Program-made: the position numbers and the translations under genes
Origin: JACQFZ01 sp036381895
GTDB taxonomy: Bacteria; Pseudomonadota; Gammaproteobacteria; Acidiferrobacterales; Sulfurifustaceae
Length of the DNA stretch: 64,000 bases
Reading direction: 5' to 3'
Assembly: GCA_036381895.1 (NCBI GenBank)
Contig: DASVBY010000028.1
Span: 1-64,000 of the forward strand
The notes under the pieces: generated by a model
Databases searched by the model: none
Seen by the model: the letters and a program-made list of their open reading frames with translations, nothing else
Told to the model about the DNA's origin: nothing
Part shown: positions 33,472 to 44,617 of the stretch, one piece after another
Position numbering within the stretch: the first letter of the stretch is position 1
Layout: every line of letters begins with the position of its first letter

Positions 33472-35904
<2,433 letters not shown>

Positions 35905-35975
35905 GGGCCCTGTATTCTACCATTTTCCGGCCCCTCCCGCGCGGGTAACCGGAAGCCAAGCAGGCCGGCGCTGGG

Positions 35976-36008
35976 TGTTTCACGTGGAACCAAGTTCCAC
36001 GTGAAACC
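35976..36008. promoter_or_regulatory. Paired parS-like sites forming a perfect hairpin
   Basis: Two sites close to the consensus TGTTTCACGTGAAACA lie back to back: TGTTTCACGTGGAACC at 35976-35991 and AGTTCCACGTGAAACC at 35993-36008. Together they form a perfect inverted repeat of 14 bp with a CAA loop. They lie five bases after the dnaN stop, upstream of gyrB. ParB encoded at 50018 is the expected ligand; the hairpin could also act on the dnaN transcript. Confidence 0.85.
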
Positions 36009-36013
36009 GCGCG

Positions 36014-37114
36014 TCACAGTCGCATCGGCATGATGATGTATTGCGCGTCCGCCTGACCCGGTGCACGAAGGGTGCAGCTGCTATTCGGATCATTCAGTCC
36101 GAGCACCACTTCATTGCCGTCGATAGCCCCGGCTGCCTCGAGCAAATAGGTCACATTGAAACCGATTTCCAGTCCCTCTCCCTGGTAGCTCGTCTCCACT
36201 TCCTCGACCGCCTCCTCCTGCTCCGGATTGTGGGCACTCAAGAGGAGCTTTCCCGTCTCGAGATTTAACCGGATACCCCGGTATTTCTCGTTTGCCAGGA
36301 TTGCGACCCGCCCCATCGCTTCACGAAACGCCTGCCGGTCTAGCGGAACCTGCTTGCTCTGCTGAAGCGGGATCACCCTCGTATAGTCCGGGAATTTCCC
36401 ATCGATGAGCTTCGACGTGAATGTCGCCTCGGCCAAAGTCAGCCGGATGTGGTTCGCGCTGATCTCAAGCCGGATCGGATCACTCGTTTCGCCGACCAGC
36501 CGACTGATTTCGAGCACCGCCTTGCGCGGCACGATGACCTGTAGCGTCTCGCCGGCCGCTCCCTCGCACTCCGTGTCCGCAATTGCCATGCGGTGACCGT
36601 CGGTCGCGACCGCACGAAGCCTGGTGCCCTCGTTCTCGAGGTACAAGCCGTTCAGGTAATAGCGCACATCCTGCTGCGCCATACAAAACGCCGTCCGCTC
36701 CAGGATTCGCTTGAGCCGGGAGGCCGGCAACACCACGGCTTCCTTGAAGGAACCGGTCTCAACCTTCGGGAAGTCCGCCACTGGGAGCGACGACAACGTG
36801 AAGCGGCTGCGACCCGACTTCACCACTACCCTCTCCCCCTGCCGGCTCAGCGTTATCTTCGACCCCTCGGGCAACGCCCGGCAGATGTCGAAGAGTTTCC
36901 GGGCTGGTACCGTGACCTCGCCGGCCTTTTCGACCCCCCCGGGGACCCGACAAACCATTTCCAGCTCGAGATCGGTGCCCGTCAGCGACACGCCGTCTCC
37001 ATCGGTTCGCAGGAGCATGTACGACAGGATGGGCAACGTCTGCCGGCGTTCCACCACCCCTGCCACCATTGTCAATGGCTTAAGGACCTTCTCCCGCTCG
37101 AGTTCGACTTGCAT
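36014..37114 (-). CDS. dnaN: DNA polymerase III sliding clamp (beta subunit)
   Basis: A 366-residue clamp, the same length as E. coli DnaN. Three repeated domains can be followed: MQVELEREKVLKPLTMVAGV at the start, then RRQTLPILSYMLLRTDGDGV, the second domain at KRILERTAFCMAQQDVRYYL, and the third ending in ADAQYIIMPMRL, the canonical C-terminus. It encircles DNA and tethers polymerase. It lies 240 bp downstream of dnaA, across an oriC-like region, and may be read from the dnaA promoter or from one in that gap. Confidence 0.98.
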   Translation of the reverse strand: MQVELEREKVLKPLTMVAGVVERRQTLPILSYMLLRTDGDGVSLTGTDLELEMVCRVPGGVEKAGEVTVPARKLFDICRALPEGSKITLSRQGERVVVKSGRSRFTLSSLPVADFPKVETGSFKEAVVLPASRLKRILERTAFCMAQQDVRYYLNGLYLENEGTRLRAVATDGHRMAIADTECEGAAGETLQVIVPRKAVLEISRLVGETSDPIRLEISANHIRLTLAEATFTSKLIDGKFPDYTRVIPLQQSKQVPLDRQAFREAMGRVAILANEKYRGIRLNLETGKLLLSAHNPEQEEAVEEVETSYQGEGLEIGFNVTYLLEAAGAIDGNEVVLGLNDPNSSCTLRAPGQADAQYIIMPMRL

Positions 37115-37354
37115 GGCGTGTGTTTCGACTCAGTAACGACTTAGCTTTTTGGCTCTGTTGTGATTGCTACTACGGCCGCGGCGTTCTGTGGGTAAGGCTC
37201 CGTCATCGCTCCGGAACCGCTGAAAAGTCCTAATCCTCGACTGTGGATAAGGTCGACGAAAGCCTGTGTATAAGGCGGCAAAAATATGTGGGCCAACGTA
37301 GTACTTATCCTCAGTCGTGGCAGGGCTCCCGGATGTGCACATGATATCCACAAC
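37115..37354. other. Putative oriC: DnaA-box cluster between dnaA and dnaN
   Basis: The 240-bp gap has five DnaA-box-like 9-mers. One is a perfect consensus, TGTGGATAA (37242-37250), and one is TGTGTATAA (37265-37273), which still fits TTWTNCACA. Three have one mismatch: TGTGGGTAA (37187-37195), TTATCCTCA (37305-37313) and ATATCCACA (37344-37352). The stretch GGCAAAAATATG is A/T-rich, and the whole gap is less G+C-rich than its surroundings. No such boxes are seen between dnaA and rpmH. It could instead be only the autoregulated dnaN promoter. Confidence 0.6.
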
Positions 37355-38704
37355 CTATGTCGTCAGTATGCGCAGCAGGTTGTTGTAGTCCTCGTGCACC
37401 CGGGGATCCTTGGAGACCAGCTCTGCAACCTTGCGGCAGGCGTGCAGGACGGTCGTGTGATCGCGCCCGCCGAAGGCTTCGCCGATCTCTGGCAGGCTAT
37501 GATCCGTCAGTTCCTTCGCGAGCGCCATGGCGATCTGGCGAGGCCGCGCTACGTGGCGCGCGCGGCTCTTCGCATGGAGGTCGGCAATCCGGATCTTGAA
37601 GTACTCTGCCACGGTCTTCTGAATGTTGTTGATCGTGACCAAGCGTTCCTGGAAGCTCAGCAGGTCCTTCAGGCTGTCGCTCGCGAGCTCCATATCGACA
37701 GGACGACCCGTGAAGAACGCGCTTGCGAGTACCCGCCGCAGCGCCCCCTCAAGCTCACGCACGTTCGAGCGTACGCGCTTGGCTATAAAGAACGCGACGT
37801 CTTCCGGCAGGTCCACACCCTCGTGCTTCGCCTTGTTGATGAGAATGGCAACACGGGTCTCCAGTTCGGGTGGCTCGATGGAAACCGTAAGCCCCGAGCC
37901 GAATCGTGAGATCAGGCGCTCCTCGACTCCCGTCAGCTCGCGCGGGAAGCGGTCGGCGGTGATGATGACCTGACGCTGAGATTCAACTAAGGCATTGAAT
38001 GTATGGAAGAATTCTTCCTGCGAGCGCTCCTTGCCGACGAAGAACTGGATATCGTCTATTAACAAGGCATCCAGGCTTCTATATAGACGCTTGAAGTCGT
38101 TAATGGCGTTATGCTGCAGTGCCTTCACCATGTCCGCCACGAAGCGCTCCGAGTGGACATAGGCGATGTTCGCGCTTTCCCGGCGGGCGAGCATGAGGTT
38201 GCCCGCCGCCTGCATCAGGTGCGTCTTCCCTAGACCTACGCCTCCGTAAATGAATAGCGGGTTGTAGGCAACGCCAGGGTTCTCACCCACCTGGCGCGCG
38301 GCGGCCCGCGCCACCTGGTTCGACTTCCCTTCGACGTGCGTGTCGAACGTGAACTCGGGATTCAGGCGCCCGAGGATCGCACCGCGACGCTTTGCGGTCT
38401 CACCATTGCGTGCAGCGTCGCCGTCCCCATCGCTGCGCCGACGAATCTGGCTGCCGACCTCGATCGTCACCCTTGCCTCCCGTCCCTGCGCGAGCTCCTG
38501 CACGAGCTCGCCGATGCGGCCGATGAAGTGATCGCGCACCCATTCCATGACGAACCGGTTGGGCGCGAGCAGCCGCAGCCCGTCCGCTTCGAGCACCGCA
38601 TGCAGCGGACGAATCCACGTGTTGAACTGCTGCGGCGGAAGCTCGTCCTCGAGGCGATCGAGGCACCTCTCCCAGAGGTTCGTTTGCGGCGTTACAGCAC
38701 TCAC
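37355..38704 (-). CDS. dnaA: Chromosomal replication initiator DnaA
   Basis: A 449-residue initiator. Domain I starts with NLWERCLDRLEDELPPQQFN. The AAA+ domain has Walker A GGVGLGKTHLMQAAGN, Walker B LLIDDIQFFVGKE and the arginine-finger region EERLISRFGSG. Domain IV ends with GRDHTTVLHACRKV, the DnaA-box binding signature. No ATG gives the right N-terminus. The GTG at 38704 (Val-Ser-Ala-Val-Thr-Pro-Gln) matches the family length, although no good ribosome-binding site precedes it. The frame stays open further upstream, without similarity. Confidence 0.96.
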   Translation of the reverse strand: MSAVTPQTNLWERCLDRLEDELPPQQFNTWIRPLHAVLEADGLRLLAPNRFVMEWVRDHFIGRIGELVQELAQGREARVTIEVGSQIRRRSDGDGDAARNGETAKRRGAILGRLNPEFTFDTHVEGKSNQVARAAARQVGENPGVAYNPLFIYGGVGLGKTHLMQAAGNLMLARRESANIAYVHSERFVADMVKALQHNAINDFKRLYRSLDALLIDDIQFFVGKERSQEEFFHTFNALVESQRQVIITADRFPRELTGVEERLISRFGSGLTVSIEPPELETRVAILINKAKHEGVDLPEDVAFFIAKRVRSNVRELEGALRRVLASAFFTGRPVDMELASDSLKDLLSFQERLVTINNIQKTVAEYFKIRIADLHAKSRARHVARPRQIAMALAKELTDHSLPEIGEAFGGRDHTTVLHACRKVAELVSKDPRVHEDYNNLLRILTT

Positions 38705-38803
38705 GACGAATCGGGCACGGCACAAGGAGGGGGAAGGCAGTCTAGCGGCTAACAGGCAGGCCTTCCATACCGCACCGTCGGCGCCTGACCACCGCCACGC
38801 CAT

Positions 38804-38833
38804 TTGACAACGCGCGCGCCGAAACAGTACCTT
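38804..38833 (+). promoter_or_regulatory. Candidate promoter of rpmH-rnpA
   Basis: A perfect -35 hexamer TTGACA (38804-38809) is followed after 18 bp by TACCTT (38828-38833), a weak -10. It lies 57 bp upstream of the rpmH start in the dnaA/rpmH divergent gap, where a strong promoter is expected. The -10 match is poor, so confidence is limited. Confidence 0.45.
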
Positions 38834-38889
38834 TGCGCGCCCGATGCGCGTCGCATATCCGTCGCGCGCAAGCAGCGAGACCGAAGATC

Positions 38890-39024
38890 ATGAAGCGGAC
38901 CTACCAGCCGAGCCTCCTCAAGCGCAAGCGCACACACGGATTCCGGGCGCGTATGCGCACCGTGGGCGGCCGCGCGGTCATCAAGGCGCGCCGCGCCAAA
39001 GGTCGCAAACGGTTGACGGTATAA
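38890..39024 (+). CDS. rpmH: Ribosomal protein bL34
   Basis: The complete 44-residue protein is present: it begins MKRTYQPSLLKRKRTHGFRA and ends RRAKGRKRLTV, differing from the E. coli form at few positions. It is a structural protein of the 50S subunit. It is divergent from dnaA and starts the rpmH-rnpA-yidD-yidC-mnmE group, as in most proteobacteria. Confidence 0.98.
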   Translation: MKRTYQPSLLKRKRTHGFRARMRTVGGRAVIKARRAKGRKRLTV

Positions 39025-39041
39025 GCGGGCCGTCGTCGCGC

Positions 39042-39380
39042 TTGCGCTTCGGGCGCGACCGCCGCCTGCGGCGCGCGGCCGACTTCGAGGCGGTACGCCA
39101 GCGGGCGCAGCACCGGACGCGGGACCGCTTCTTCGCCATCGCGGCCGTTCCAACGTCCGGCCCCGCCCGCCTCGGCGTGGCTGTCTCCCGGAGGGTCTCG
39201 GGCAACGCGGTTGTCCGCAACCGTATCAAGCGCCAGATCAGAGAATCGTTCCGTATGCACCAGTTTATGCTCCACGGCCTCGACGTCGTCGTTGTGGCGC
39301 AGCGCCCCGCCGCCGAGGCGGCGAATGCGACGCTCGCGGCGTCTCTGCGCGCCCACTGGAGCCGGCTCGCTGCCCGATGA
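39042..39380 (+). CDS. rnpA: Ribonuclease P protein component
   Basis: A 112-residue basic protein that assists the RNase P RNA in tRNA 5' maturation. The core motif RNRIKRQIRESFR and FAIAAVPTSGPARLGVAVSR identify it, with LRRAADFEAVRQ near the start. No ATG precedes the conserved part; the TTG at 39042, 17 bp after the rpmH stop, is the only sensible start. Its stop overlaps the yidD start (ATGA). Non-ATG starts and tight linkage to rpmH are common for rnpA. Confidence 0.93.
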   Translation: MRFGRDRRLRRAADFEAVRQRAQHRTRDRFFAIAAVPTSGPARLGVAVSRRVSGNAVVRNRIKRQIRESFRMHQFMLHGLDVVVVAQRPAAEAANATLAASLRAHWSRLAAR

Positions 39381-39607
39381 TCCGCGTGTTGCTTGGGCTC
39401 CTGCGGATCTACCGCTATCTGCTGAGCCCGCTTCTGGGGCCCTGCTGCCGGTTCCACCCGAGCTGCTCCGCCTACGCGATCGAAGCCCTTGAGCGCCATG
39501 GGCTCGTGCACGGCTCGCGCCTCGCGCTCCTGCGTCTCGCGAAATGTCACCCCTGGCACCCTGGCGGCGTCGACCCCGTACCGCCCACCCTAGGTACCGA
39601 TGGATAA
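39377..39607 (+). CDS. yidD: Membrane protein insertion efficiency factor YidD
   Basis: A 76-residue protein of the YidD family, which helps YidC insert membrane proteins. Conserved are LLRIYRYLLSPLLGPCCRFH, PSCSAYAIEALERHG and KCHPWHPGGVDPVP, with the three cysteines typical of the family. The start overlaps the rnpA stop and its end overlaps the yidC start by eight bases, so rnpA-yidD-yidC are translationally linked. Confidence 0.96.
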   Translation: MIRVLLGLLRIYRYLLSPLLGPCCRFHPSCSAYAIEALERHGLVHGSRLALLRLAKCHPWHPGGVDPVPPTLGTDG

Positions 39608-41234
39608 CTACCGACTTCTGCTCTTCCTCGCGCTCGCCTTTATCCTGATGCTCATCTGGGAGGCATGGGAGGAACACCAGCGCGCGCTCAATCCGCCGCC
39701 ACCGGCTTCGACGGTCGCGCCCACGGCGCCTGCACCTGACACAGGGGTTCCCGGCGTGCCCGACTCCGCCCCGCCGGCGTCGCCCGAAGCCCCTGTGTCC
39801 GCCCTACCCAAGGGCGACCGCGTCGTCGTTACGACGGACCTTGTTCGCGCCGAGATCGACACCCAGGGCGGCGACCTGCGCGGCCTCTGGCTCCTGCGGC
39901 ATCCCGTGGACGTCGCCCATCCGGACACGCCGTTTCCGCTGTTCCACGAAGCGAACGGCGTTTTCATCGCACAGTCGGGCCTGATCGGCCGCGACCGCGA
40001 GTACCCCACCCACAAGGTGCAGTACCGCACGGAGCGCACCGAGTACACGCTGAACCCTGCCGCCGACGAGCTGCGCGTACCGCTCACATGGCGTGCACCG
40101 GACGGTACCGAATACGCCAAAGTCTTCGTCTTCCGGCGCAACGACTACACCATAAGCGTCGAGTACACGGTCAAGAACAACACCGCCAGCGAATGGCAGG
40201 GGTTCTTTTACGGCCAGCTCGTGCATTCTCACGTGGAATCGCCGGGGATGTTCGGGGTCCGGACGTACACCGGAGCGGCCATCTACACGCCCGCGGACAA
40301 GTACCAGAAGGTGTCGTTCGACGACATGGCGTCGCGTGCGCTGCGCATCGAAACGACCGAAGGCTGGGTCGCGATGCTGCAGCACTACTTCGTCGGTGCC
40401 TGGCTTCCCGACCGCGGCGAACGCGTGCAGTTCTACAGCGATGTGCTCCCCGATCAGCGTTATGTGATCGGGGTCAAGGATCTGGTGCCGACGACGATAG
40501 CGCCCGGCGCGACAGGCACGCTCTCAGCGCGCCTCTACGCCGGCCCCAAGGACCAGGCGCGCCTGGAGCAAGTCGCCCCCGGGCTGGAGCTCACGGTCGA
40601 CTACGGCCTGCTCACGGTCATTGCGGCGCCGCTCTTCTGGCTGCTCTCGGCCATCCACCGCGTCGTCGGCAACTGGGGCTGGGCCATCGTGCTGCTCACG
40701 GTGCTGATCAAACTCGTGTTCTACCCGCTCTCGGCCACGAGCTACAAGTCGATGGCGCAGATGAAGAAGCTCCAGCCGAAGCTGCAGAGCCTGAAGGAAC
40801 GCTACGGCGACGATCGCCAGAAGCTGAACGAGGCGATGATGGAGCTGTACAGGACCGAGAAGATCAATCCGCTCGGCGGCTGCCTGCCGATCCTGGTTCA
40901 GATCCCGGTCTTCATTGCGCTCTACTGGGTGCTGCTCGAGAGCGTGGAGCTGCGCCACGCGCCGTTCGTGCTCTGGATTCGCGACCTGTCGAGCCCGGAT
41001 CCTTACTACGTGCTGCCGATCGTCATGGGCGCTACCATGTACGCGCAGCAGCTCCTCAATCCGCAGCCACCCGACCCCGTGCAGCGGCGCATGTTCATGA
41101 TCATGCCCGCCGTTTTCACGGTCATGTTCCTGTTCTTCCCGGCCGGGCTGGTGCTCTACTGGACGGTGAACAACATCCTGTCCATCCTGCAGCAATGGCG
41201 CATCAACCAGGTCATCGTGGCGAAGGGCGGCTGA
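39600..41234 (+). CDS. yidC: Membrane protein insertase YidC
   Basis: A 544-residue insertase of the long Gram-negative type. An N-terminal anchor helix (LLLFLALAFILMLIWEAWEE) is followed by a Pro/Ala-rich linker (residues about 28-60), the large periplasmic beta domain, and the five-helix core beginning YGLLTVIAAPLFWLLSAIHR. KNPLGG-like KINPLGGCLPILVQIPVF and the C-terminal VLYWTVNNILSILQQWRINQ are diagnostic. It works alone or with SecYEG, and is needed for the Fo c subunit encoded in the same region. Confidence 0.98.
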   Translation: MDNYRLLLFLALAFILMLIWEAWEEHQRALNPPPPASTVAPTAPAPDTGVPGVPDSAPPASPEAPVSALPKGDRVVVTTDLVRAEIDTQGGDLRGLWLLRHPVDVAHPDTPFPLFHEANGVFIAQSGLIGRDREYPTHKVQYRTERTEYTLNPAADELRVPLTWRAPDGTEYAKVFVFRRNDYTISVEYTVKNNTASEWQGFFYGQLVHSHVESPGMFGVRTYTGAAIYTPADKYQKVSFDDMASRALRIETTEGWVAMLQHYFVGAWLPDRGERVQFYSDVLPDQRYVIGVKDLVPTTIAPGATGTLSARLYAGPKDQARLEQVAPGLELTVDYGLLTVIAAPLFWLLSAIHRVVGNWGWAIVLLTVLIKLVFYPLSATSYKSMAQMKKLQPKLQSLKERYGDDRQKLNEAMMELYRTEKINPLGGCLPILVQIPVFIALYWVLLESVELRHAPFVLWIRDLSSPDPYYVLPIVMGATMYAQQLLNPQPPDPVQRRMFMIMPAVFTVMFLFFPAGLVLYWTVNNILSILQQWRINQVIVAKGG

Positions 41235-41244
41235 CGCCCCGGCT

Positions 41245-42594
41245 GTGACCGGCACCGACACCATCGCCGCCCTGGCCACACCGCCCGGGGTCGGCGGCGT
41301 GGCTGTCGTCCGCGTGTCCGGCCCTCTGGTGCCGGAGCTCGCACGCGCTATGCTGGGCGACCTGCCGCCTGCGCGGTACGCGGCGTACCGGGCGTTTCGC
41401 GACGCCGCCGGGGCGCCCATCGACCGCGGTATCGCGCTCTACTTTCCTGCACCCAACTCCTTCACCGGCGAGCACGTGCTCGAGCTCCACGCGCACGGCG
41501 GGCCGGTGGTTATCGACCTGCTGCTCAAGCGCGCACTTTCTCTGGGTGCGCGCCTTGCGCGGCCGGGCGAGTTCTCGGAGCGCGCGTTCCTGAACGGCAA
41601 GCTCGATCTTGCGCAGGCCGAAGCGGTCGCGGACTTGATCAGCGCCGGTTCGGAAGCGGCGGCCCGCTCGGCGCTGCGCTCGCTCGATGGCAGGTTCTCG
41701 GAACGGGTGCGCGCCGCGGCGGATGCACTCACGCGGCTGCGCATGTACGTCGAAGCGGCGATCGATTTTCCCGAGGAGGAGATCGACTTTCTTTCGGACG
41801 GGCGTGTCGCACACGACCTCGATGCGCTCCTCGCGCAGCTCGATCAGCTCCTCGCGGAAACCCGGCAGGGAGCACTCCTGCAGACCGGGATGACCGTCGT
41901 GCTCGCCGGTGCGCCGAATGCCGGCAAGTCGAGTCTGCTCAATGCGCTGGCGGAAGAAGATGCGGCGATCGTAAGCCCGATTCCGGGCACCACCCGCGAC
42001 GTGGTACGCGCGCGGCTCGCGATCGACGGCATGCCGTTGCACGTGCTCGATACGGCGGGGCTGCGCGCCGCGGCAGATCCGATCGAGCGCGAAGGCATGG
42101 CGCGGGCGCGTTCGGCAATGGCGCGCGCGGACCGCGTCCTGCTCGTCCTCGACGATGCGGCGAATGCCGACGCACAGCTCGCGGAGCTCCTTCCGCATCT
42201 GCCGGACGGCGCGAACTGGACAGCGATCTACAACAAGATCGATCGCTCGGGACGCGCGGCCGGCGAGTGCGAGGCCGAAGGGCGCGCCGCCGTCGCGCTG
42301 TCGGCGCGAACGGGAGCGGGTCTCGACGCGCTGCGCGCGCACCTGAAGCGGTGCATGGGGTTTCAGCCGGCGGGCGAAGGCGGCTTCATCGCGCGCCGCC
42401 GCCACGTCGAGGCGATCCACCGCGCGCGCGACTGCGTCGCGCAGGGACGGACGCAGCTCCTTTCCGCCGGCGCGGGCGAGCTGCTCGCCGAGGAGTTGCG
42501 GCGCGCACAGCAGGCGCTCGGCGAGATCACCGGCGAGTTCGCCCCGGACGATCTGCTCGCCCAGATCTTCGCCAACTTCTGCATCGGAAAATGA
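41245..42594 (+). CDS. mnmE: tRNA uridine-5-carboxymethylaminomethyl GTPase MnmE
   Basis: A 449-residue GTPase that modifies U34 of certain tRNAs with MnmG. The N-terminal folate domain starts DTIAALATPPGVGGVAVVRV. The embedded G domain has P-loop GAPNAGKSSLLN, then GTTRDV, DTAGL and NKID. The C-terminus is the invariant FCIGK with the catalytic cysteine. GTG start at 41245, ten bases after yidC. Its partner mnmG lies 4 kb downstream, beyond three minus-strand genes. Confidence 0.98.
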   Translation: MTGTDTIAALATPPGVGGVAVVRVSGPLVPELARAMLGDLPPARYAAYRAFRDAAGAPIDRGIALYFPAPNSFTGEHVLELHAHGGPVVIDLLLKRALSLGARLARPGEFSERAFLNGKLDLAQAEAVADLISAGSEAAARSALRSLDGRFSERVRAAADALTRLRMYVEAAIDFPEEEIDFLSDGRVAHDLDALLAQLDQLLAETRQGALLQTGMTVVLAGAPNAGKSSLLNALAEEDAAIVSPIPGTTRDVVRARLAIDGMPLHVLDTAGLRAAADPIEREGMARARSAMARADRVLLVLDDAANADAQLAELLPHLPDGANWTAIYNKIDRSGRAAGECEAEGRAAVALSARTGAGLDALRAHLKRCMGFQPAGEGGFIARRRHVEAIHRARDCVAQGRTQLLSAGAGELLAEELRRAQQALGEITGEFAPDDLLAQIFANFCIGK

Positions 42595-42616
42595 ACCTTT
42601 CCGGCAGCCGCGGGCC

Positions 42617-44617
42617 TCACGAGCGTGGGACCAGACGTCGGCGCGGCGACATCGGACGGAAGCGGCGCACCAGGCGCGCGAGCGCACGCAACTCGCCGCG
42701 CCCCGGGCGGCCGTAGCGCAGCGCCACGTAGTGCGCGGTGATGCGATCGATCGCCGGGGCGAGATCGGGGCGCCGCGCTCGTGCGCGTTCTGCGAGCGCG
42801 AGCGGCCCCTCGGCGGCAGCACGCGCGATGCCTGCGCGCGCGAGTTTGCGGCAATAGCGCTCGTATAGATCCTGCACGGCGTCACGGCTGCGACGCCGGC
42901 GCAGCTGCAGCAGCGCGTACAGGAAGAGCAGCTGCAGCAGGATCGCGAACATCGCCGGCACCGAGTACTCGGTGAGACCGATGAGCTCGAGGAACTCGCG
43001 CTGTCGCTCGAGCGTGTAGTTGCTGACCCACCGGTACCAGGAGAAGTTGAGATAGTCCCAGGCGAGCCGCGTGCGGAACCAGGCGCGATCGAGCCAGGGA
43101 AGCTCGATGGCCCGCAATACGGCGTCCGCCGCCGCGTTCAGCGGCAGGCCCTGCGAGCTCAGACGGCGCACGCCGTCGATGCCGTATTCGATGCGCGAGG
43201 GCGCGATCGCCGCGGTCGGATCGACGCGCGTCCATCCGCGCTCCGCGAGCCACACCTCGGCCCACGCGTGCGCATCGGACTGGCGCACCATCAAATAATC
43301 GCCGGCGTCGTTGTACACGCCGCCCTGATAGCCGATCACCACCCGCGCGGGAATGCCGGCGGCGCGCATGAGCGTGACAAACGCAGCGGCATAATGCTCG
43401 CAGAAGCCGCGGCGCGTCTCGAACAGGAACTCGTCGACCGGGTTGCGCCCGAGCAACGGCGGATTGAGCGTGTATACGAACGGCTCGCGGTTGAAGTGCG
43501 CGAGCGCGGCGCGGACGACATCGGCATCCGCGGCCCGCTCCGTCCGCCAGCTGTCGACGAGCGCCTGCAGTCGCGCGCTCGGGGGATGCGCCAGCGCGAG
43601 CGCGCGGCGGCGCTCTTCGGGGTCGAGCGCGCCCGTGCGGTAGCGCGTGGCCGAGACCAGCTCGTAGCTGCGGTGCTCGCGCTGGGCGCGGCGCGCTTCG
43701 TAGACGAACCCCGCCCGCCGCCGCAGCTCGGCCGGCGCCGATACCGGCACATCGAGTGCCGGCACCCACGGCCGCTTGCTCGGCTCGGGCATCACGCGAT
43801 AGGAGCGCAGCTCGCCGAGCCGCCGCAGCGTCGCCCGCTCCGCCAGCGGCGGCCCCTCGGTCCAGGTCCGTCCGTCGCTGTCCCAGAGTACGCGCACTCG
43901 CCAGTAGAGATCGCGATTCGGCGGCGGCGGGCCGTCGAAGTACGCGCGGAACGCCACCTCGTCCGAGAGCGTGAGCGCGCTCACGCTGCCCGGTTCCATA
44001 CGGTCCGATAGCCCGCTCGTGCCGCCGCTGTCGCTGACCTGAAACGCCCAGAAGGCGTCGGGAAGGCGCGGGAACAGCAGGTACGCAACGACCATCAAGG
44101 GAAGCGCCTGGAGCACGATCACCGCCGAAGAACGGGCAATCGCGCGCAGGGAAAGCCCGGGATGCTGCAGGCGCATGAGCGCGGCGGTCACGGCAACGAC
44201 CGCCACCAGCGTGTACGCTCCGAGGACGAGGGAACTGCTGTAGAGGAAGCCCCCGAGCAGGACGAGCAGCAGCAGCAGTGCCGCGAGGACCGCATCGCGC
44301 AGCGAGCGCAGCTCGAGGAGCTTCAGTCCCGTGAGCAGCACGAGCAGCGAGATCCCCGGTTCGCGCCCGAGCAGCGTTCCGTAGTAGCGCAGCACCGCGG
44401 CGACGGCAGCGAGTGCGAGAACCCAGCGCAGCCAGCGCCGGAGCTGCGGCCAGCCGAAGCGCGTGTGCAGGTAGTGCCAGCCGACCGCGGCGAGATAGGC
44501 GGCGCTGATCCAGATTGGAAGTTCGCCGAGGAGCGGAGCGATCACGACCACGGCGACGCCGGCGAGCCAGTCGGCGGCCTGCGGCGATGCGGACGGTGCG
44601 GGCGGCTCCCGACTCAT
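42617..44617 (-). CDS. DUF3488/transglutaminase-like membrane protein (TgpA type)
   Basis: A 666-residue protein. The N-terminus carries about six membrane helices (DUF3488, residues 15-190). A periplasmic transglutaminase core follows, with the triad visible as Cys in TRRGFCEHYAAAFVTLMRAA, His in SDAHAWAEVWLAERGW and Asp in RVDPTAAI. A late helix (MFAILLQLLFLYALL) and a cytoplasmic DUF4129-like tail end it. This is the TgpA family, known from Pseudomonas. ATGA overlap with the DUF58 gene places it third in a MoxR-DUF58-TgpA operon. The cross-linked or cleaved substrate is unknown. Confidence 0.9.
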   Translation of the reverse strand: MSREPPAPSASPQAADWLAGVAVVVIAPLLGELPIWISAAYLAAVGWHYLHTRFGWPQLRRWLRWVLALAAVAAVLRYYGTLLGREPGISLLVLLTGLKLLELRSLRDAVLAALLLLLVLLGGFLYSSSLVLGAYTLVAVVAVTAALMRLQHPGLSLRAIARSSAVIVLQALPLMVVAYLLFPRLPDAFWAFQVSDSGGTSGLSDRMEPGSVSALTLSDEVAFRAYFDGPPPPNRDLYWRVRVLWDSDGRTWTEGPPLAERATLRRLGELRSYRVMPEPSKRPWVPALDVPVSAPAELRRRAGFVYEARRAQREHRSYELVSATRYRTGALDPEERRRALALAHPPSARLQALVDSWRTERAADADVVRAALAHFNREPFVYTLNPPLLGRNPVDEFLFETRRGFCEHYAAAFVTLMRAAGIPARVVIGYQGGVYNDAGDYLMVRQSDAHAWAEVWLAERGWTRVDPTAAIAPSRIEYGIDGVRRLSSQGLPLNAAADAVLRAIELPWLDRAWFRTRLAWDYLNFSWYRWVSNYTLERQREFLELIGLTEYSVPAMFAILLQLLFLYALLQLRRRRSRDAVQDLYERYCRKLARAGIARAAAEGPLALAERARARRPDLAPAIDRITAHYVALRYGRPGRGELRALARLVRRFRPMSPRRRLVPRS

